The notes under the pieces: model-generated | What the model saw: the letters and a program-made list of their open reading frames with translations, nothing else | Told to the model about the DNA's origin: nothing | Databases searched by the model: none | Part shown: piece after piece, positions 23,915 through 40,135 of the stretch | How positions within the stretch are numbered: position 1 is the first letter of the stretch | Layout of the letters: every line of letters starts with the position of its first letter | Position numbers and translations under genes: made by a program | Assembly (NCBI GenBank): GCA_021808665.1 | Contig: JAKBBA010000025.1 | Location: forward strand, 1 to 56,023 | Source of the DNA: Actinomycetes bacterium | Lineage (GTDB): Bacteria > Actinomycetota > Acidimicrobiia > Acidimicrobiales > Palsa-688 | DNA: 56,023 nt | Direction of reading: 5' to 3'

Positions 23915-24391
23915 TGCTGGCACCGTCGACCTCGACCTCAACGTGTCCGTACCTCCCACCGACGCTGCGTCGGTCCTTGCTGGCCTTCCTTTCGAAGTCG
24001 TCGCGCCAGACGCAGATCACGCCCTCCTCGAACGACAAGGCAAGGCTGTGGTGGCAAAGCACTCTAATTGACGTCGTTCTGAGCACGGCGGGGTTCCACT
24101 ATCAGGTTACGGCCCGGGTCGACACCGAACCGTTCACCGGCCCGCCACCCGCCGCTGCTGCTGGCATGCCGGGACCTGGCCGCGTGCGAGGCGTTCGTCA
24201 ACCGCACCAGAGACTGGGCGGACCTCGAAGCCGTGGAGTCAGCCGGATCGTGCGACGCCAGCGGGGTCGCCGCAGTACTTGTCGGTCTGCTCGGAGCCGG
24301 CGACGAACGCATCCAGCGCCGACTCTCCCTCGGCCGACAGTCGACGAGTGTTATGGGATGCGGGACGATAGCCTCGCTGGCGCCTACTTAG
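23915..24391 (+). pseudogene. AbiEii-like nucleotidyltransferase toxin remnant
   Basis: Consecutive frames give 'GAGTVDLDLNVSVPPTDAAS' and 'GLPFEVVAPDADHALLERQG', then 'LWWQSTLIDVVLSTAGFHYQ' with 'VTARVDTEPF', then 'CRDLAACEAFVNRTRDWADL' and 'VAAVLVGLLGAGDERIQRRL'. The D-x-D in 'VDLDL' is the nucleotidyltransferase metal site. Together with the XRE remnant it was probably an XRE-NTase TA module. At least two frameshifts (near 24045 and 24165) and a missing N-terminus inactivate it. Confidence 0.7.
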
Positions 24392-24421
24392 TCGACCGTG
24401 ACTCAACATAAGGAGAGGACA

Positions 24422-25513
24422 GTGAGCAGAACACATAGACGGGCGCGCTGGGCGGCAAGAGGAGGTGCTGCGCTCGCTGCAAGCGCCGCCGCAGGGTTCC
24501 TCCTCACCAGCACCGGACCAACAAGCACGACCAGCCTCATACAAGCACGAGCCCAAGCGCGAGCACAGAACCCCGCAGGATTCGGGTACTGGCTTGTCAG
24601 CGCCAACGGGCAAGTCTTCAACTACGGAGTCCCAAACTACGGGGACCTCGTCGGCATCCGCCTCAACGCTCCGATCGTGGGTATCACTCCAACTCCCGAC
24701 GGCAAGGGCTACTGGCTTATCGGAGCTGACGGCGGCGTGTTCTCCTTCGGCGACGCGAACTTCTACGGAAGCCACGGGGCGAGCCCCCTCACCTCACCCG
24801 TCGTAGCGGGGGCAGCCGCACCAGTACTGTCAGGCGGCCCACAAGGACCACAAGGCCCCGGCGGACCAGGAGGACCAGCCGGCCCACAAGGAACCACAGG
24901 CCCCCAAGGCGCCACCGGAGCGACCGGCCCCCAAGGAACCACAGGCCCCCAAGGCGCCCAAGGAGCCACGGGCCCGCGAGGAGTCCAAGGCCCACAAGGA
25001 CTCCAAGGGCCACAAGGCGCACAAGGCGCACAAGGAGTCCAAGGGCCACAAGGCGCCACAGGCGCCACAGGCGCACAAGGCGCACAAGGCGCGGCCGCAC
25101 CGACTAACGTGGCAACTTACTCTGCCACAATAAGTTCAGGTGGCCAGGCGCCGGTCTTCAATCTGAACAATATTTCTGTCACCGCCGGTTGTGCTGGCTC
25201 AGGTTCCCCTGGTGATCTCTACTTCACCATTAAGGACAACAGCTTCTCCGGCGGGTTTTTGACAGCTGACAGCTCTTACGGTACACAAGCCAGTGATAAG
25301 TTAGGAGCACCGTCTCCTGCGACAGAGCCCGTTCAAGCCAACGGGTTCCCCGGCGGTCCGGTAGTCGGGATACCAGCCGGTGACGACCTCGGCAGGGGTT
25401 CGATCAGCGTCTATCTGTACAGCGGGGCGTTCGTGAACATCACCTGGATGGACGTCTCTTCTACAGTTAGTTGTAGCCTCGAAGCTTCGGCGGAGTACAG
25501 CCCCAGCAGCTGA
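24422..25513 (+). CDS. Secreted collagen-like repeat protein
   Basis: A 363-residue protein from GTG 24422, which has AAGGAGAGG five bases upstream. Residues 1-40: signal peptide with several Arg, a hydrophobic core and a cut region near 'STGPTSTTS'. Residues about 50-130: two to three '[15 protein letters not shown]' / '[20 protein letters not shown]' repeats, a motif found in many large surface proteins of actinobacteria. Residues about 139-225: 29 uninterrupted G-X-Y triplets rich in GPQ, GAT and GAQ. The remaining 140 residues form a beta-rich globular end with two Cys, possibly the trimerisation or binding head. It should form an extracellular triple-helical stalk. It stands at the right border of the decayed island but is itself intact. 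Confidence 0.85.
   Translation: MSRTHRRARWAARGGAALAASAAAGFLLTSTGPTSTTSLIQARAQARAQNPAGFGYWLVSANGQVFNYGVPNYGDLVGIRLNAPIVGITPTPDGKGYWLIGADGGVFSFGDANFYGSHGASPLTSPVVAGAAAPVLSGGPQGPQGPGGPGGPAGPQGTTGPQGATGATGPQGTTGPQGAQGATGPRGVQGPQGLQGPQGAQGAQGVQGPQGATGATGAQGAQGAAAPTNVATYSATISSGGQAPVFNLNNISVTAGCAGSGSPGDLYFTIKDNSFSGGFLTADSSYGTQASDKLGAPSPATEPVQANGFPGGPVVGIPAGDDLGRGSISVYLYSGAFVNITWMDVSSTVSCSLEASAEYSPSS
24836..25096 (+). repeat. Collagen G-X-Y coding repeat
   Basis: Twenty-nine consecutive 9-bp units of GGx-NNN-NNN, with larger blocks such as GGCCCACAAGG and GGCGCCACAGG repeated several times. Such tracts gain and lose units easily by slippage. Confidence 0.85.
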
Positions 25514-25544
25514 GCCTGCCCGCCGGCGCACCGCCAAAGCGCTC

Positions 25545-26783
25545 CTACCATAAGAGCGGGCCGCCTTGGCGGGGACCGTCTTTGACCGCCAGCAGGTTCG
25601 CTTGCACGTAAGGGCTTGCCGTCTGCTCCAAGAAGGGCGTCGGGTACCAGGTGCGCAGATGGCTCACCTGGAACCGGGCGACAAGGCCGCGGATCGCCGG
25701 GGCGAGAGCAGCCTGGGTCACATACCAAAAGCTGTTCTCGTTCCAAAAGCTGCGATACCTGGGGTCTTGGAACGCGCCGCGACCGTCGGTGCTCGGCGTG
25801 TCGGCGAAAAGCAGCCCTGCGTGCACGAGGACGCGGTGGCACTCGTTGAAAAGCGCCGCCCGCTCGACAATGTGCTGGCAGACGTCGGGGGCGTGGACGA
25901 CCCCTACCGACTCGCCGGCAATGTCGAGGCTGAAGGCGTCAGGTTCGACTACGACAGCAGTGCCTCGCGGCTCGCGCAGCGCCGGCATGCCGTCGACCAC
26001 CAAAGTGATCTCCGCCAAACCCTCCCGGGCCGCCCACGCCGACGCCATGTCGTACATGTAGCGCTGGTATAGCCCCACCGTGCCGGTCTGGATGGACGCG
26101 TTCGTGCGCGGCTTAGCCTGGGTGTTAGACGGGTGCACCCGCTGCAAGTACAAGCATTCCGCTATGTGCACGAAACTGCCGGCGATATACAAACGCGACA
26201 TCAGATCCTGGTCGTCGAGGACGCTCAAAGTATCGTCGTAGCCGCCGATAGCCTCGTAGGCGCTGCGGCGGAAAGCCCTCACGTGGTTAGGCGCATACCA
26301 GATGTAACCGACGTTGTGCGGGCTCGGGACCATCCCGCGGCAGCGCAGCAGGCTGGCACCGTCGACCGTGACGTCGTCGTAGACCCAGCCCATCGCCGGG
26401 TTGAACCGGTCCTCGTTGCGGCTCCCGTCCTCGCCGATCTGAGCCCAGTCCGAGCAAGCGAACACGACGGTCGCGTCCCCGGCGAACACGTCAGCCAGCC
26501 GCTCCAGGCAGTTACTAGCTAGCACGTCGTCGTGGTCGAGCTCTACGAGCACCTCGCCGGTAGCGAGCGCGCACGCGGCGCGCTTGGCTGCGCCGACACC
26601 ACCCACCTTCGAAGCGCGCGCCACCTTGACCCTCGGGTCGGCGACAGGTGGCCGCCAAGCGCCCGCACCGCCGTTTAGGAGGACCACCCACTCCCAGTCG
26701 GTGTAGGACTGCGCTGCGAGACTCGCGTAGCAGTCGTCTAGGTAGCGAACCTTGTTACTTGGCGTGAAAACTGACAGTAGCAT
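25545..26783 (-). CDS. GT2 glycosyltransferase fused to a methyltransferase-like domain
   Basis: A 412-residue protein from ATG 26783. Residues 1-230 form a GT2 domain: 'MLLSVFTPSNKVRYLDDCYA', 'LVELDHDDVLASNCLERLAD' (D-x-D type) and 'AIGGYDDTLSVLDDQDLMSR'. The end, residues 260-400, resembles class I SAM-dependent methyltransferases: 'SVGVVHAPDVCQHIVERAAL' followed by 'NECHRVLVHAGLLFADTPST', then 'GAFQDPRYRSFWNENSFWYV'. The N-terminal SAM-binding glycine loop is not obvious, so catalysis by this half is uncertain. It probably modifies a surface glycan. It lies 68 bp downstream of rpoC on the same strand with no clear terminator between. Confidence 0.75.
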   Translation of the reverse strand: MLLSVFTPSNKVRYLDDCYASLAAQSYTDWEWVVLLNGGAGAWRPPVADPRVKVARASKVGGVGAAKRAACALATGEVLVELDHDDVLASNCLERLADVFAGDATVVFACSDWAQIGEDGSRNEDRFNPAMGWVYDDVTVDGASLLRCRGMVPSPHNVGYIWYAPNHVRAFRRSAYEAIGGYDDTLSVLDDQDLMSRLYIAGSFVHIAECLYLQRVHPSNTQAKPRTNASIQTGTVGLYQRYMYDMASAWAAREGLAEITLVVDGMPALREPRGTAVVVEPDAFSLDIAGESVGVVHAPDVCQHIVERAALFNECHRVLVHAGLLFADTPSTDGRGAFQDPRYRSFWNENSFWYVTQAALAPAIRGLVARFQVSHLRTWYPTPFLEQTASPYVQANLLAVKDGPRQGGPLLW

Positions 26784-26851
26784 CGGCGCAAACGGCTGGT
26801 CACGTTCCTGGGCGAGGGCAGCCCCGCCCGGGAACGTGAGGCAAACGGTAT

Positions 26852-30892
<4,041 letters not shown>

Positions 30893-30898
30893 TGTCTG

Positions 30899-34492
<3,594 letters not shown>

Positions 34493-34676
34493 GACCTACT
34501 CCTGGGGCAGAACGAAATGGGGGATGCCGCTGCGCCCGCGTTGAAGACGCGTCGAAATACAAAGAGACTCGTCACAGGGGACCACGGCGTCTACCAGTCT
34601 ACGCTCTGAAGAGCGCCAAGGCAAACGGGTCTACCAATATTTCCAGGTGGCGTGCCAACCTCCACGCTTTCGCAAC

Positions 34677-34769
34677 CTGGTATCAGGACCATAGCGGCTT
34701 GTCAACTTGATGCGACCAGCCGGAGCTTTGCTTGACTAAAGGATACGACAAGCGACACCGCCGAGTCAA
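34677..34769 (-). promoter_or_regulatory. Candidate promoters of rpoBC
   Basis: On the minus strand TTGACT (34769-34764) is followed after 18 bp by TATCCT (34745-34740), a plausible sigma-70 pair. A second candidate is TTGACA (34705-34700) with TACCAG (34682-34677) 17 bp on. Both lie in the 408-bp gap between rpoB and the divergent gene. The rest of this gap (to 34900) shows nothing else I can name. Confidence 0.45.
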
Positions 34770-34900
34770 GGTTTTTCTGCTCTGGGAGCGTGAAGTGCTT
34801 GCATTGCCGTCCCGGTTCGGCAATGATGATGACCGGAGAAAGGGCAGGCCCGATTGAGGGCCTGGGAGCCATGCCCGCGTGTCGAGCCATAGGAGCCCCG

Positions 34901-35983
34901 ATGGAACCCAAAACTCTTTCACCCACTTTCACGGTAAGCCTCCGTGGTTACGATCGCATGGAGGTCGACGAGTACCTGGACTCCCTGAGCGACGCTCTCG
35001 GCCAGGTAGAGCGCTCCCGCGAGGAGGCCCGCCAGTATCAAGCGGTGATAGCCAAGCTCAAGGGCCGCATCGTCGAGCTTGAAGAGAAGCTGAGCTCCGA
35101 CACGCCCCGCACCGGGGCTGTGCTTGGAGAGCGCATCGGTCTCCTGTTACGCCAAGCGGAGGACACCGCCGCGGACACCATCCGACGCGGCGAAGACAGA
35201 GCGGCGGAGTTGATCGCCGAGTCGAACCGTAAGCTCGCCGACGCAGAGGACGAGGCGGCGGCCATAGTGGCCAGGGCGGAGGAGCAGGCCCGCCGCTGCG
35301 AGGCAGCGGCACGTTCCGAGGCGGACGAGGTCATCGCCGACGCCGAACGGCGTGCCACGATACGCACACGCGACATCGAGCAGTGGGCCGACCAGACGAT
35401 CTCGCGCACCAGGGCCGACGAGTCCAAGATGCGCCACGACCAGGACCTCGAACGTCAGCGTGCCATCGCAGAGCTTCGCGACCTCGCAGCCAAGCGCGAT
35501 ACCGTCGCCGCGACCCTCGCTGATCTTCGGGAAGCTCTCGGGAACGCTCTCGGTCTTGTCGTGGACTCCCCGTCGGCACCGGCCGCAACTTCTAAGAGCC
35601 CTGCCAGTGTCACCGAGGCACTGCACGCGACCGACGACTACACATCGCAGGCGCATCATACCAATCCGAGCTACCAGATAATCTCCCCAAGCCCAGCCCC
35701 CCCGGATCTCGACTTCGACTCCAGCCTTGACGACCCCGGTTTGGACGGCGACACCGGTCCCATGGGCGGCGAAGTCGACTTCGACCTCGGTGGGGACGTT
35801 CCAGTTGGTGATCGGGCGCCATCGGCGCTGCCCTCGTCCCTGGGGGATGCTGACATTTCTTCCCCGCACTTGTCGCTGCTCGAAGGCGGCCTGACGCCTG
35901 CGCAACTCTACGACGTCGAGGCTGACTCTGCGCCGGCCGGCCAGGCGACAAGGGTCAAGCCTTCTACGCAAAAGGACCGCTGA
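34901..35983 (+). CDS. DivIVA-like coiled-coil protein
   Basis: A 360-residue protein from ATG 34901 (AGGAG upstream). 'LSPTFTVSLRGYDRMEVDEY' then 'LDSLSDALGQVERSREEARQ' matches the N-terminal DivIVA lipid-binding domain (F-x-x-x-x-R-G-Y-D-x-x-E-V-D). Residues 40-250 are a long coiled coil rich in Ala, Glu and Arg. The last 110 residues are acidic and Pro/Ser/Asp-rich, probably disordered. DivIVA/Wag31 proteins mark curved membrane and organise polar growth or septation in actinobacteria. It faces away from rpoB and is probably followed by the next membrane-protein gene in one transcript. Its place within the rpl-rpo region is unusual. Confidence 0.8.
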   Translation: MEPKTLSPTFTVSLRGYDRMEVDEYLDSLSDALGQVERSREEARQYQAVIAKLKGRIVELEEKLSSDTPRTGAVLGERIGLLLRQAEDTAADTIRRGEDRAAELIAESNRKLADAEDEAAAIVARAEEQARRCEAAARSEADEVIADAERRATIRTRDIEQWADQTISRTRADESKMRHDQDLERQRAIAELRDLAAKRDTVAATLADLREALGNALGLVVDSPSAPAATSKSPASVTEALHATDDYTSQAHHTNPSYQIISPSPAPPDLDFDSSLDDPGLDGDTGPMGGEVDFDLGGDVPVGDRAPSALPSSLGDADISSPHLSLLEGGLTPAQLYDVEADSAPAGQATRVKPSTQKDR

Positions 35984-36104
35984 CCTGCCTAGGGGCCGCG
36001 TCTGGCTTCTCATCGGGGCGGCCCTGGGCATAGCAGTCGCTCTCGGGCACGTCCCTTACCTCGCCGGTGCCGGTCGTACCCTGGCGGCTACCGCCGAGAG
36101 GGTC

Positions 36105-36605
36105 GTGTCAAGCGCGGCGGGCAGACTGGTCGCCGACGTCGCGACGACTGGGGCGTCCAAGAGGGTCGTGGTCGGCCTCGGTGGGTTGGTGGCAGTGCTC
36201 ACGCCCGGCTTAGCAGCGCTGGCCTTGATAGCCGCCGCTCGAGCGACCATGGTGGTCCGCGGGCTCATAGCCCTAGGGGTGACCCTCCTCGGCATCGCCA
36301 GCTACTTCTACCACCCCGGCGGCAACGCGACCGGGGTGCTGGTACTGGCACTCCTCCTAGCGGGCCTAGTGCTTGTGGTTAGCGGACCACTCGTGGTAGC
36401 TCCGCTTGCTCTGGGAGCGGGGCTGATCGGGGCGGAGTTCCTCCCGACGGTCATAAGCGGGCACCTCGCAGCGACAGCGACGGCCGTGAACGACCTGCAC
36501 CAAGCGATCTTCGCTTCTCCGGGTACACCGCTGGCGTTGGAGGTGCTCGTTCTAGTCGTAGCGATCGTGCCGTTCGGCGTCGCCGTCAGGCTGATGGCTC
36601 GCTGA
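36105..36605 (+). CDS. Membrane protein of unknown function (start probably further upstream)
   Basis: 166 residues from GTG 36105, with four to five hydrophobic helices ('VVVGLGGLVAVLTPGLAALA', 'VLVLALLLAGLVLVVSGPLV', 'LALEVLVLVVAIVPFGVAV'). The same frame is coding-like for another 40 codons upstream ('RVWLLIGAALGIAVALGHVP', a good membrane helix) but contains no ATG, GTG or TTG. A CTG at 35985 has AAAGGA about nine bases before it and sits just after the DivIVA stop, so a CTG start is plausible. No family is recognised. It ends in a strong hairpin. Confidence 0.6.
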   Translation: MSSAAGRLVADVATTGASKRVVVGLGGLVAVLTPGLAALALIAAARATMVVRGLIALGVTLLGIASYFYHPGGNATGVLVLALLLAGLVLVVSGPLVVAPLALGAGLIGAEFLPTVISGHLAATATAVNDLHQAIFASPGTPLALEVLVLVVAIVPFGVAVRLMAR

Positions 36606-36633
36606 GCTCCGGCGGCCAACCACCGGAGCTCAG
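36602..36633. terminator. Bidirectional hairpin between the membrane gene and rplL
   Basis: CTGAGCTCCGG (36602-36612) and CCGGAGCTCAG (36623-36633) are perfect 11-bp arms with a 10-base loop, placed between convergent genes and covering the stop codon of the first. No T-run follows on either side. Confidence 0.6.
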
Positions 36634-36653
36634 CATGAAGATATCCCTAAGGG

Positions 36654-37034
36654 CTACTTGAGTTCGACGGCGGCGCCGGCAGCTTCGAGCTGAGCCTTCG
36701 CCTTCTCGGCGTCTTCCTTGCTGACCTTCTCCAGCACAGGCTTCGGCGCGGCGTCGACGAGATCTTTGGCTTCTTTGAGGCCAAGGCTTGTTAGGGCCCT
36801 AACTTCCTTGATCACCTGGATCTTCTTGTCGCCGGCCGAGGTGAGGACCACGTCGAACTCGTCCTGCTCCTCCTCTGCCGGGGCTTCCGCCGCACCGGCT
36901 GGCGCAGCCGCCGCTACCGCTACAGGCGCTGCAGCGGTTACGCCGAAGCGCTCCTCGAACTCCTTGAGCAGCTCGGACAGCTCGAGGACTGTCAGGTTGG
37001 CGATGCTGTCGAGAATCTCTTCTTTTGTTGCCAT
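36654..37034 (-). CDS. rplL: 50S ribosomal protein L7/L12
   Basis: A 126-residue L7/L12. N-terminal dimer domain '[20 protein letters not shown]', an Ala/Pro/Glu hinge, and C-terminal factor-binding domain '[20 protein letters not shown]' then '[19 protein letters not shown]'. ATG at 37034 gives the normal length. Forms the stalk with L10, encoded 85 bp upstream. The next gene on this strand would usually be rpoB, but two opposite-strand genes intervene. Confidence 0.97.
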   Translation of the reverse strand: MATKEEILDSIANLTVLELSELLKEFEERFGVTAAAPVAVAAAAPAGAAEAPAEEEQDEFDVVLTSAGDKKIQVIKEVRALTSLGLKEAKDLVDAAPKPVLEKVSKEDAEKAKAQLEAAGAAVELK

Positions 37035-37119
37035 TGTCTTGGGTGCTCCTGGTTCCGGTCGGCGAATGCTGACGCTAGGTGTTGGACTGATATCTGGACG
37101 AAAATGTGTTGTTTGGCTT

Positions 37120-37647
37120 CTACTCGGCTTCGCGCTTGTCGCGCAGGGCGGCAAGGCCGTAGGCCAAGTTTCGGGGCAGAGCCTGGAGCAGCCCTGCGAA
37201 CTGCTGCATCGGCGCGGCGATCGCTCCAGCCAACTGGGCGAGCAGGACCTCTCGCGACGGAAGGTCCGCCAGCGCGGCCGCTTCGGTTGCACCGATTACC
37301 TTCTCTCCAAGAACCCCGCCTTTGACTACCAACGCCGGGTTGGTCCGGGAGAACTCCTTGAGGGCTTTGGCTACGCCAGCAGCATCCCCGCTTATGAAAG
37401 CAACACCTGTCGGTCCGTGCAGCAGGGGCTCGAGATCGGCCAGGCCCACCTGGCGAGCTGCCAGAGTGACCAGGGTGTTCTTGTAGACCTTGTACTCCCC
37501 GCCGAAAGGAGCGAGGCTGCGGCGAAGTGCCGAAAGCTCCTTGACCTTCATTCCGCGGTACTCGGTGAGGATCGCTGCGTGCGACGCCGAGAACCGCTCA
37601 CGAACTTCGTCTACGACGGCGACCTTTTCCGGTCTCGGGTTGTCCAC
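37120..37647 (-). CDS. rplJ: 50S ribosomal protein L10
   Basis: A 175-residue L10. '[20 protein letters not shown]' and '[19 protein letters not shown]' are the rRNA-binding part; '[20 protein letters not shown]' is the C-terminal helix that binds L7/L12 dimers. GGAGG precedes the GTG start. It heads a two-gene unit with rplL and has a 120-base leader. Confidence 0.97.
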   Translation of the reverse strand: MDNPRPEKVAVVDEVRERFSASHAAILTEYRGMKVKELSALRRSLAPFGGEYKVYKNTLVTLAARQVGLADLEPLLHGPTGVAFISGDAAGVAKALKEFSRTNPALVVKGGVLGEKVIGATEAAALADLPSREVLLAQLAGAIAAPMQQFAGLLQALPRNLAYGLAALRDKREAE

Positions 37648-37769
37648 TGGCTCCTCCTAAGGTAACTCGCCCGCGACGCGAGCGACAAGACCTCAGTAGA
37701 GGGCCGCCTCTCACCTCGTCGGGCCGGGCCCGGCGGGCCCGCTTTGCGCCCCGAAGGGCGACCTGATTT
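37648..37769 (-). ncRNA. Probable L10 leader (autoregulatory 5' region of rplJL)
   Basis: The 122 bases between the DUF3817 gene and rplJ are GC-rich and can fold: for example GCGGGCCCGCCGGGCCCG and GTCGCCCTTCGGGGCG segments form stems, ending in AGGAGG before the start. An L10-binding leader is the rule at this position in bacteria. The specific kink-turn was not confirmed by eye. Confidence 0.35.
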
Positions 37770-38102
37770 CTACGGTTCGATAGTGCTATCTCTATTATAG
37801 CCGATAGCTGTGCCGGACAGCCGCCGGGTGATCTTGCGTTCGACGATGAACGACACGAACGGGAACCATCCCGCCATCACCATGCCGATGAAGTACCACA
37901 CGTTGAGCCGGTAAGCAACGAGCATGTTCACGACAGTCGCCAGGTAGACGATGTACAAAACGCCGTGTATCGGCCCCAGGACGGCGTCGGCAGAGTTGAT
38001 CGCAGGGATGAGGCCGATGAACACCAAGATGAGCATCGTCCCTACAACCCAGGCCATGACCCGGTAACGCCACAGAGGATCCGACAGGTTGAACTTTCCC
38101 AC
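37770..38102 (-). CDS. DUF3817 membrane protein
   Basis: A 110-residue protein with three membrane helices: 'VMAWVVGTMLILVFIGLIPA', 'GPIHGVLYIVYLATVVNMLV' and 'WYFIGMVMAGWFPFVSFIVE', then a basic end. This is the DUF3817 layout, of unknown function. It begins directly after the stop of the upstream membrane gene, so the pair is co-translated. Both sit between rplA and rplJ, which are normally neighbours. Confidence 0.8.
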   Translation of the reverse strand: MGKFNLSDPLWRYRVMAWVVGTMLILVFIGLIPAINSADAVLGPIHGVLYIVYLATVVNMLVAYRLNVWYFIGMVMAGWFPFVSFIVERKITRRLSGTAIGYNRDSTIEP

Positions 38103-38777
38103 TTAGCTACTTCCTTCCGCCTTGAAGCCGTGAGGGTTACGCCAAGTCTTGGCTTTGCCTTTTACGGCCAGTAGAGCTAGGTACCGGTTGTACTGGGTCA
38201 TGTCGTCTTCGGGGCTGCCGTCAGGGTTATGACGGTCGAAGTCGTCGAAGCTGGCGGCGCCAAGAGCCGAGCTTTCCAAGTCGACTAGGGATCCGCTCTC
38301 CCCCGGCCTGCTGGGGTCGTAGGCGCTGCGAGGCGAGCTCGGGAGTGTGAACGTGGCCTCCTGCGAGCCAACCGTCAGCACCCGTTCAGGCCCGCCGACC
38401 CCAGCGCCGAGACGGTTAGCCGGCAGCTCGTGTGAGTCGACGGTGAGCGCGAGAGCTGACCGCGGCAGGGTGCGGGCGACGACCTCAGCGCTGGCTCTAC
38501 GCATCCGCTGGTGGTAAGCCCTTCGCTCGGCGATGAACTCGGGAGTGTCGTGGAACAGCTGCCACCATCCGATTCCACCTACTACCACGAACGTCGGCCA
38601 CTCCACCGAGTACAAGTAGCTGAGCACGTTGCCTTGCAACGCCCGGTGGATCTGCCACCACATGGCGACAAGACAGCCGGAGGAGCACGACGCGTAGACC
38701 AAGTGCAAGACAAGCGAACGCGGCTTGACCCATTGGTATACCCTCTGGGGCATCCACTCGGGTTTGGCCATCGCCAC
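38103..38777 (-). CDS. Membrane protein of unknown function in the ribosomal cluster
   Basis: A 224-residue protein. '[20 protein letters not shown]' then '[20 protein letters not shown]' and '[20 protein letters not shown]' contain two membrane helices near the N-terminus. The rest, from about residue 85, is cytoplasmic and partly disordered, with '[20 protein letters not shown]' near the end. Similar small membrane proteins occur beside DUF3817 genes in actinobacteria, but I know no function. Confidence 0.65.
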   Translation of the reverse strand: MAMAKPEWMPQRVYQWVKPRSLVLHLVYASCSSGCLVAMWWQIHRALQGNVLSYLYSVEWPTFVVVGGIGWWQLFHDTPEFIAERRAYHQRMRRASAEVVARTLPRSALALTVDSHELPANRLGAGVGGPERVLTVGSQEATFTLPSSPRSAYDPSRPGESGSLVDLESSALGAASFDDFDRHNPDGSPEDDMTQYNRYLALLAVKGKAKTWRNPHGFKAEGSS

Positions 38778-38881
38778 AATCCTAGGAGCCGGCTAAGCCC
38801 AACCGGTTTCGGCCCTACCACTCGGCCATGCCGTCGGGGGGGGTGGCTCCCAAAGCGCCAGCTCGTGCGCCGAGTGCCAGT

Positions 38882-39607
38882 TCAGGCGCTGGCCAGGTCC
38901 TCGTCGGTGACGCGCAGGGCATTGACGTCCACGTCGACGCCGGGACCCATGGTCGAGCTGACAGCGACTGACCTCACGTACTTGCCTTTCGCCGCCGCAG
39001 GCTTGACCCTGTTTATCTCCTCGATCACCGCGCGGAAGTTGCGCAGCAGAGCGGTCCGATCGAAGCTGACCTTACCGATCGGGACCTGCACTACGCCGCG
39101 CGACCGCGTGTCAGCCCGGTATTCGACGCGACCACCTTTAAAGTCGGTCACGGCTTTGCCCACCTCCGTTGTGACCGTACCCGTCTTGGGGTTGGGCATG
39201 AGACCCCGGGGTCCGAGCTTGCGCCCCAGACGGCCTACCTGACCCATCAGGTCGGGGGTGGCAATAGCAACGTCGAAGTCCATGAAACCCCCGTCGACCC
39301 TAGCGATAAGGTCATCGGCACCGACGACGTCGGCACCAGCAGCACGGGCTTCCTCCGCGGCGGGACCAGCCGCGAAGACAGCCACCCGCACCTCCTTGCC
39401 CGTTCCAGACGGGAGCGAAACTGTCCCTCGAATCACCTGGTCGGCTTTTCGCGGGTCCACACCGAGACGCACGGACATCTCGACGGTCTCGTCGAACTTG
39501 GCGCTCGCGAGGCCTTTCACCAGGTCCAACGCCTCGGACGGGTTGTAGGGACGGGAACGGTCGAAGCGCTTCAGGGCGTCGACATACCTTTTACCTTTTT
39601 GCGACAT
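38882..39607 (-). CDS. rplA: 50S ribosomal protein L1
   Basis: A 241-residue L1. '[20 protein letters not shown]', '[20 protein letters not shown]' and '[16 protein letters not shown]' are family hallmarks. L1 binds 23S rRNA at the mobile stalk and represses its own operon by binding mRNA. It follows rplK after 92 bp. Confidence 0.98.
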   Translation of the reverse strand: MSQKGKRYVDALKRFDRSRPYNPSEALDLVKGLASAKFDETVEMSVRLGVDPRKADQVIRGTVSLPSGTGKEVRVAVFAAGPAAEEARAAGADVVGADDLIARVDGGFMDFDVAIATPDLMGQVGRLGRKLGPRGLMPNPKTGTVTTEVGKAVTDFKGGRVEYRADTRSRGVVQVPIGKVSFDRTALLRNFRAVIEEINRVKPAAAKGKYVRSVAVSSTMGPGVDVDVNALRVTDEDLASA

Positions 39608-39699
39608 TAAGTCTCCCTCTTAGAAGTTGGTGGTTGCTCCGACCGGTTGAGGTCTTATCCGGCCTGGATTTGACAGCTTAAGCGAGTCTCGCGGCGCTC

Positions 39700-40125
39700 T
39701 CAGCCGACTTTGACGCCCATCGATCGTGCAGTGCCTGCGATCTGCGCCTTTGCGGCTTCCAAGTCGTTCGCGTTCAAGTCAGGCATCTTCACCCGAGCTA
39801 TCTCCTCGAGCTGGCCGTCGGTTATGGTGCCGGCGGTCTCCTTGCCCGTCGTCTTTGCGCCTTTCTCAAGGCCGGCAGCCTGTCGAATCAGGAACGGGGT
39901 CGGCGGGGTCTTCAAGACGAAGCTGAACGAGCGGTCGTCGAAGATCGTGATCTCCACCGGAATAACCTGCCCGGGCTTGTCCTCTGTCGCGGCGTTGTAC
40001 TGCTTCACGAACTCCATCGTGGAAACCCCGTGCGGGCCGAGAGCCGTACCGACCGGCGGAGCGGGCGTGGCCTTGCCGGCCGGAAGCTGGATCTTGACTA
40101 TGGCAGATACTCGGCGCTTGGCCAT
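39700..40125 (-). CDS. rplK: 50S ribosomal protein L11
   Basis: 141 residues from ATG 40125. '[20 protein letters not shown]' then '[19 protein letters not shown]' is the N-terminal domain, and the thiostrepton-region domain ends '[13 protein letters not shown]'. Starts 10 bases after nusG on the same strand. Confidence 0.98.
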   Translation of the reverse strand: MAKRRVSAIVKIQLPAGKATPAPPVGTALGPHGVSTMEFVKQYNAATEDKPGQVIPVEITIFDDRSFSFVLKTPPTPFLIRQAAGLEKGAKTTGKETAGTITDGQLEEIARVKMPDLNANDLEAAKAQIAGTARSMGVKVG

Positions 40126-40135
40126 TGACGCTCCT

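Noticed and set aside
11313..24391. Prophage or integrative element
   Set aside because: No integrase, no phage structural gene, no tRNA target and no long att-like repeat were seen; only one transposase relic.
24836..25096. Dense short DNA repeats resembling a CRISPR or minisatellite
   Set aside because: The unit is 9 bp in frame and encodes G-X-Y triplets of a collagen-like protein; there are no constant repeats with unique spacers.
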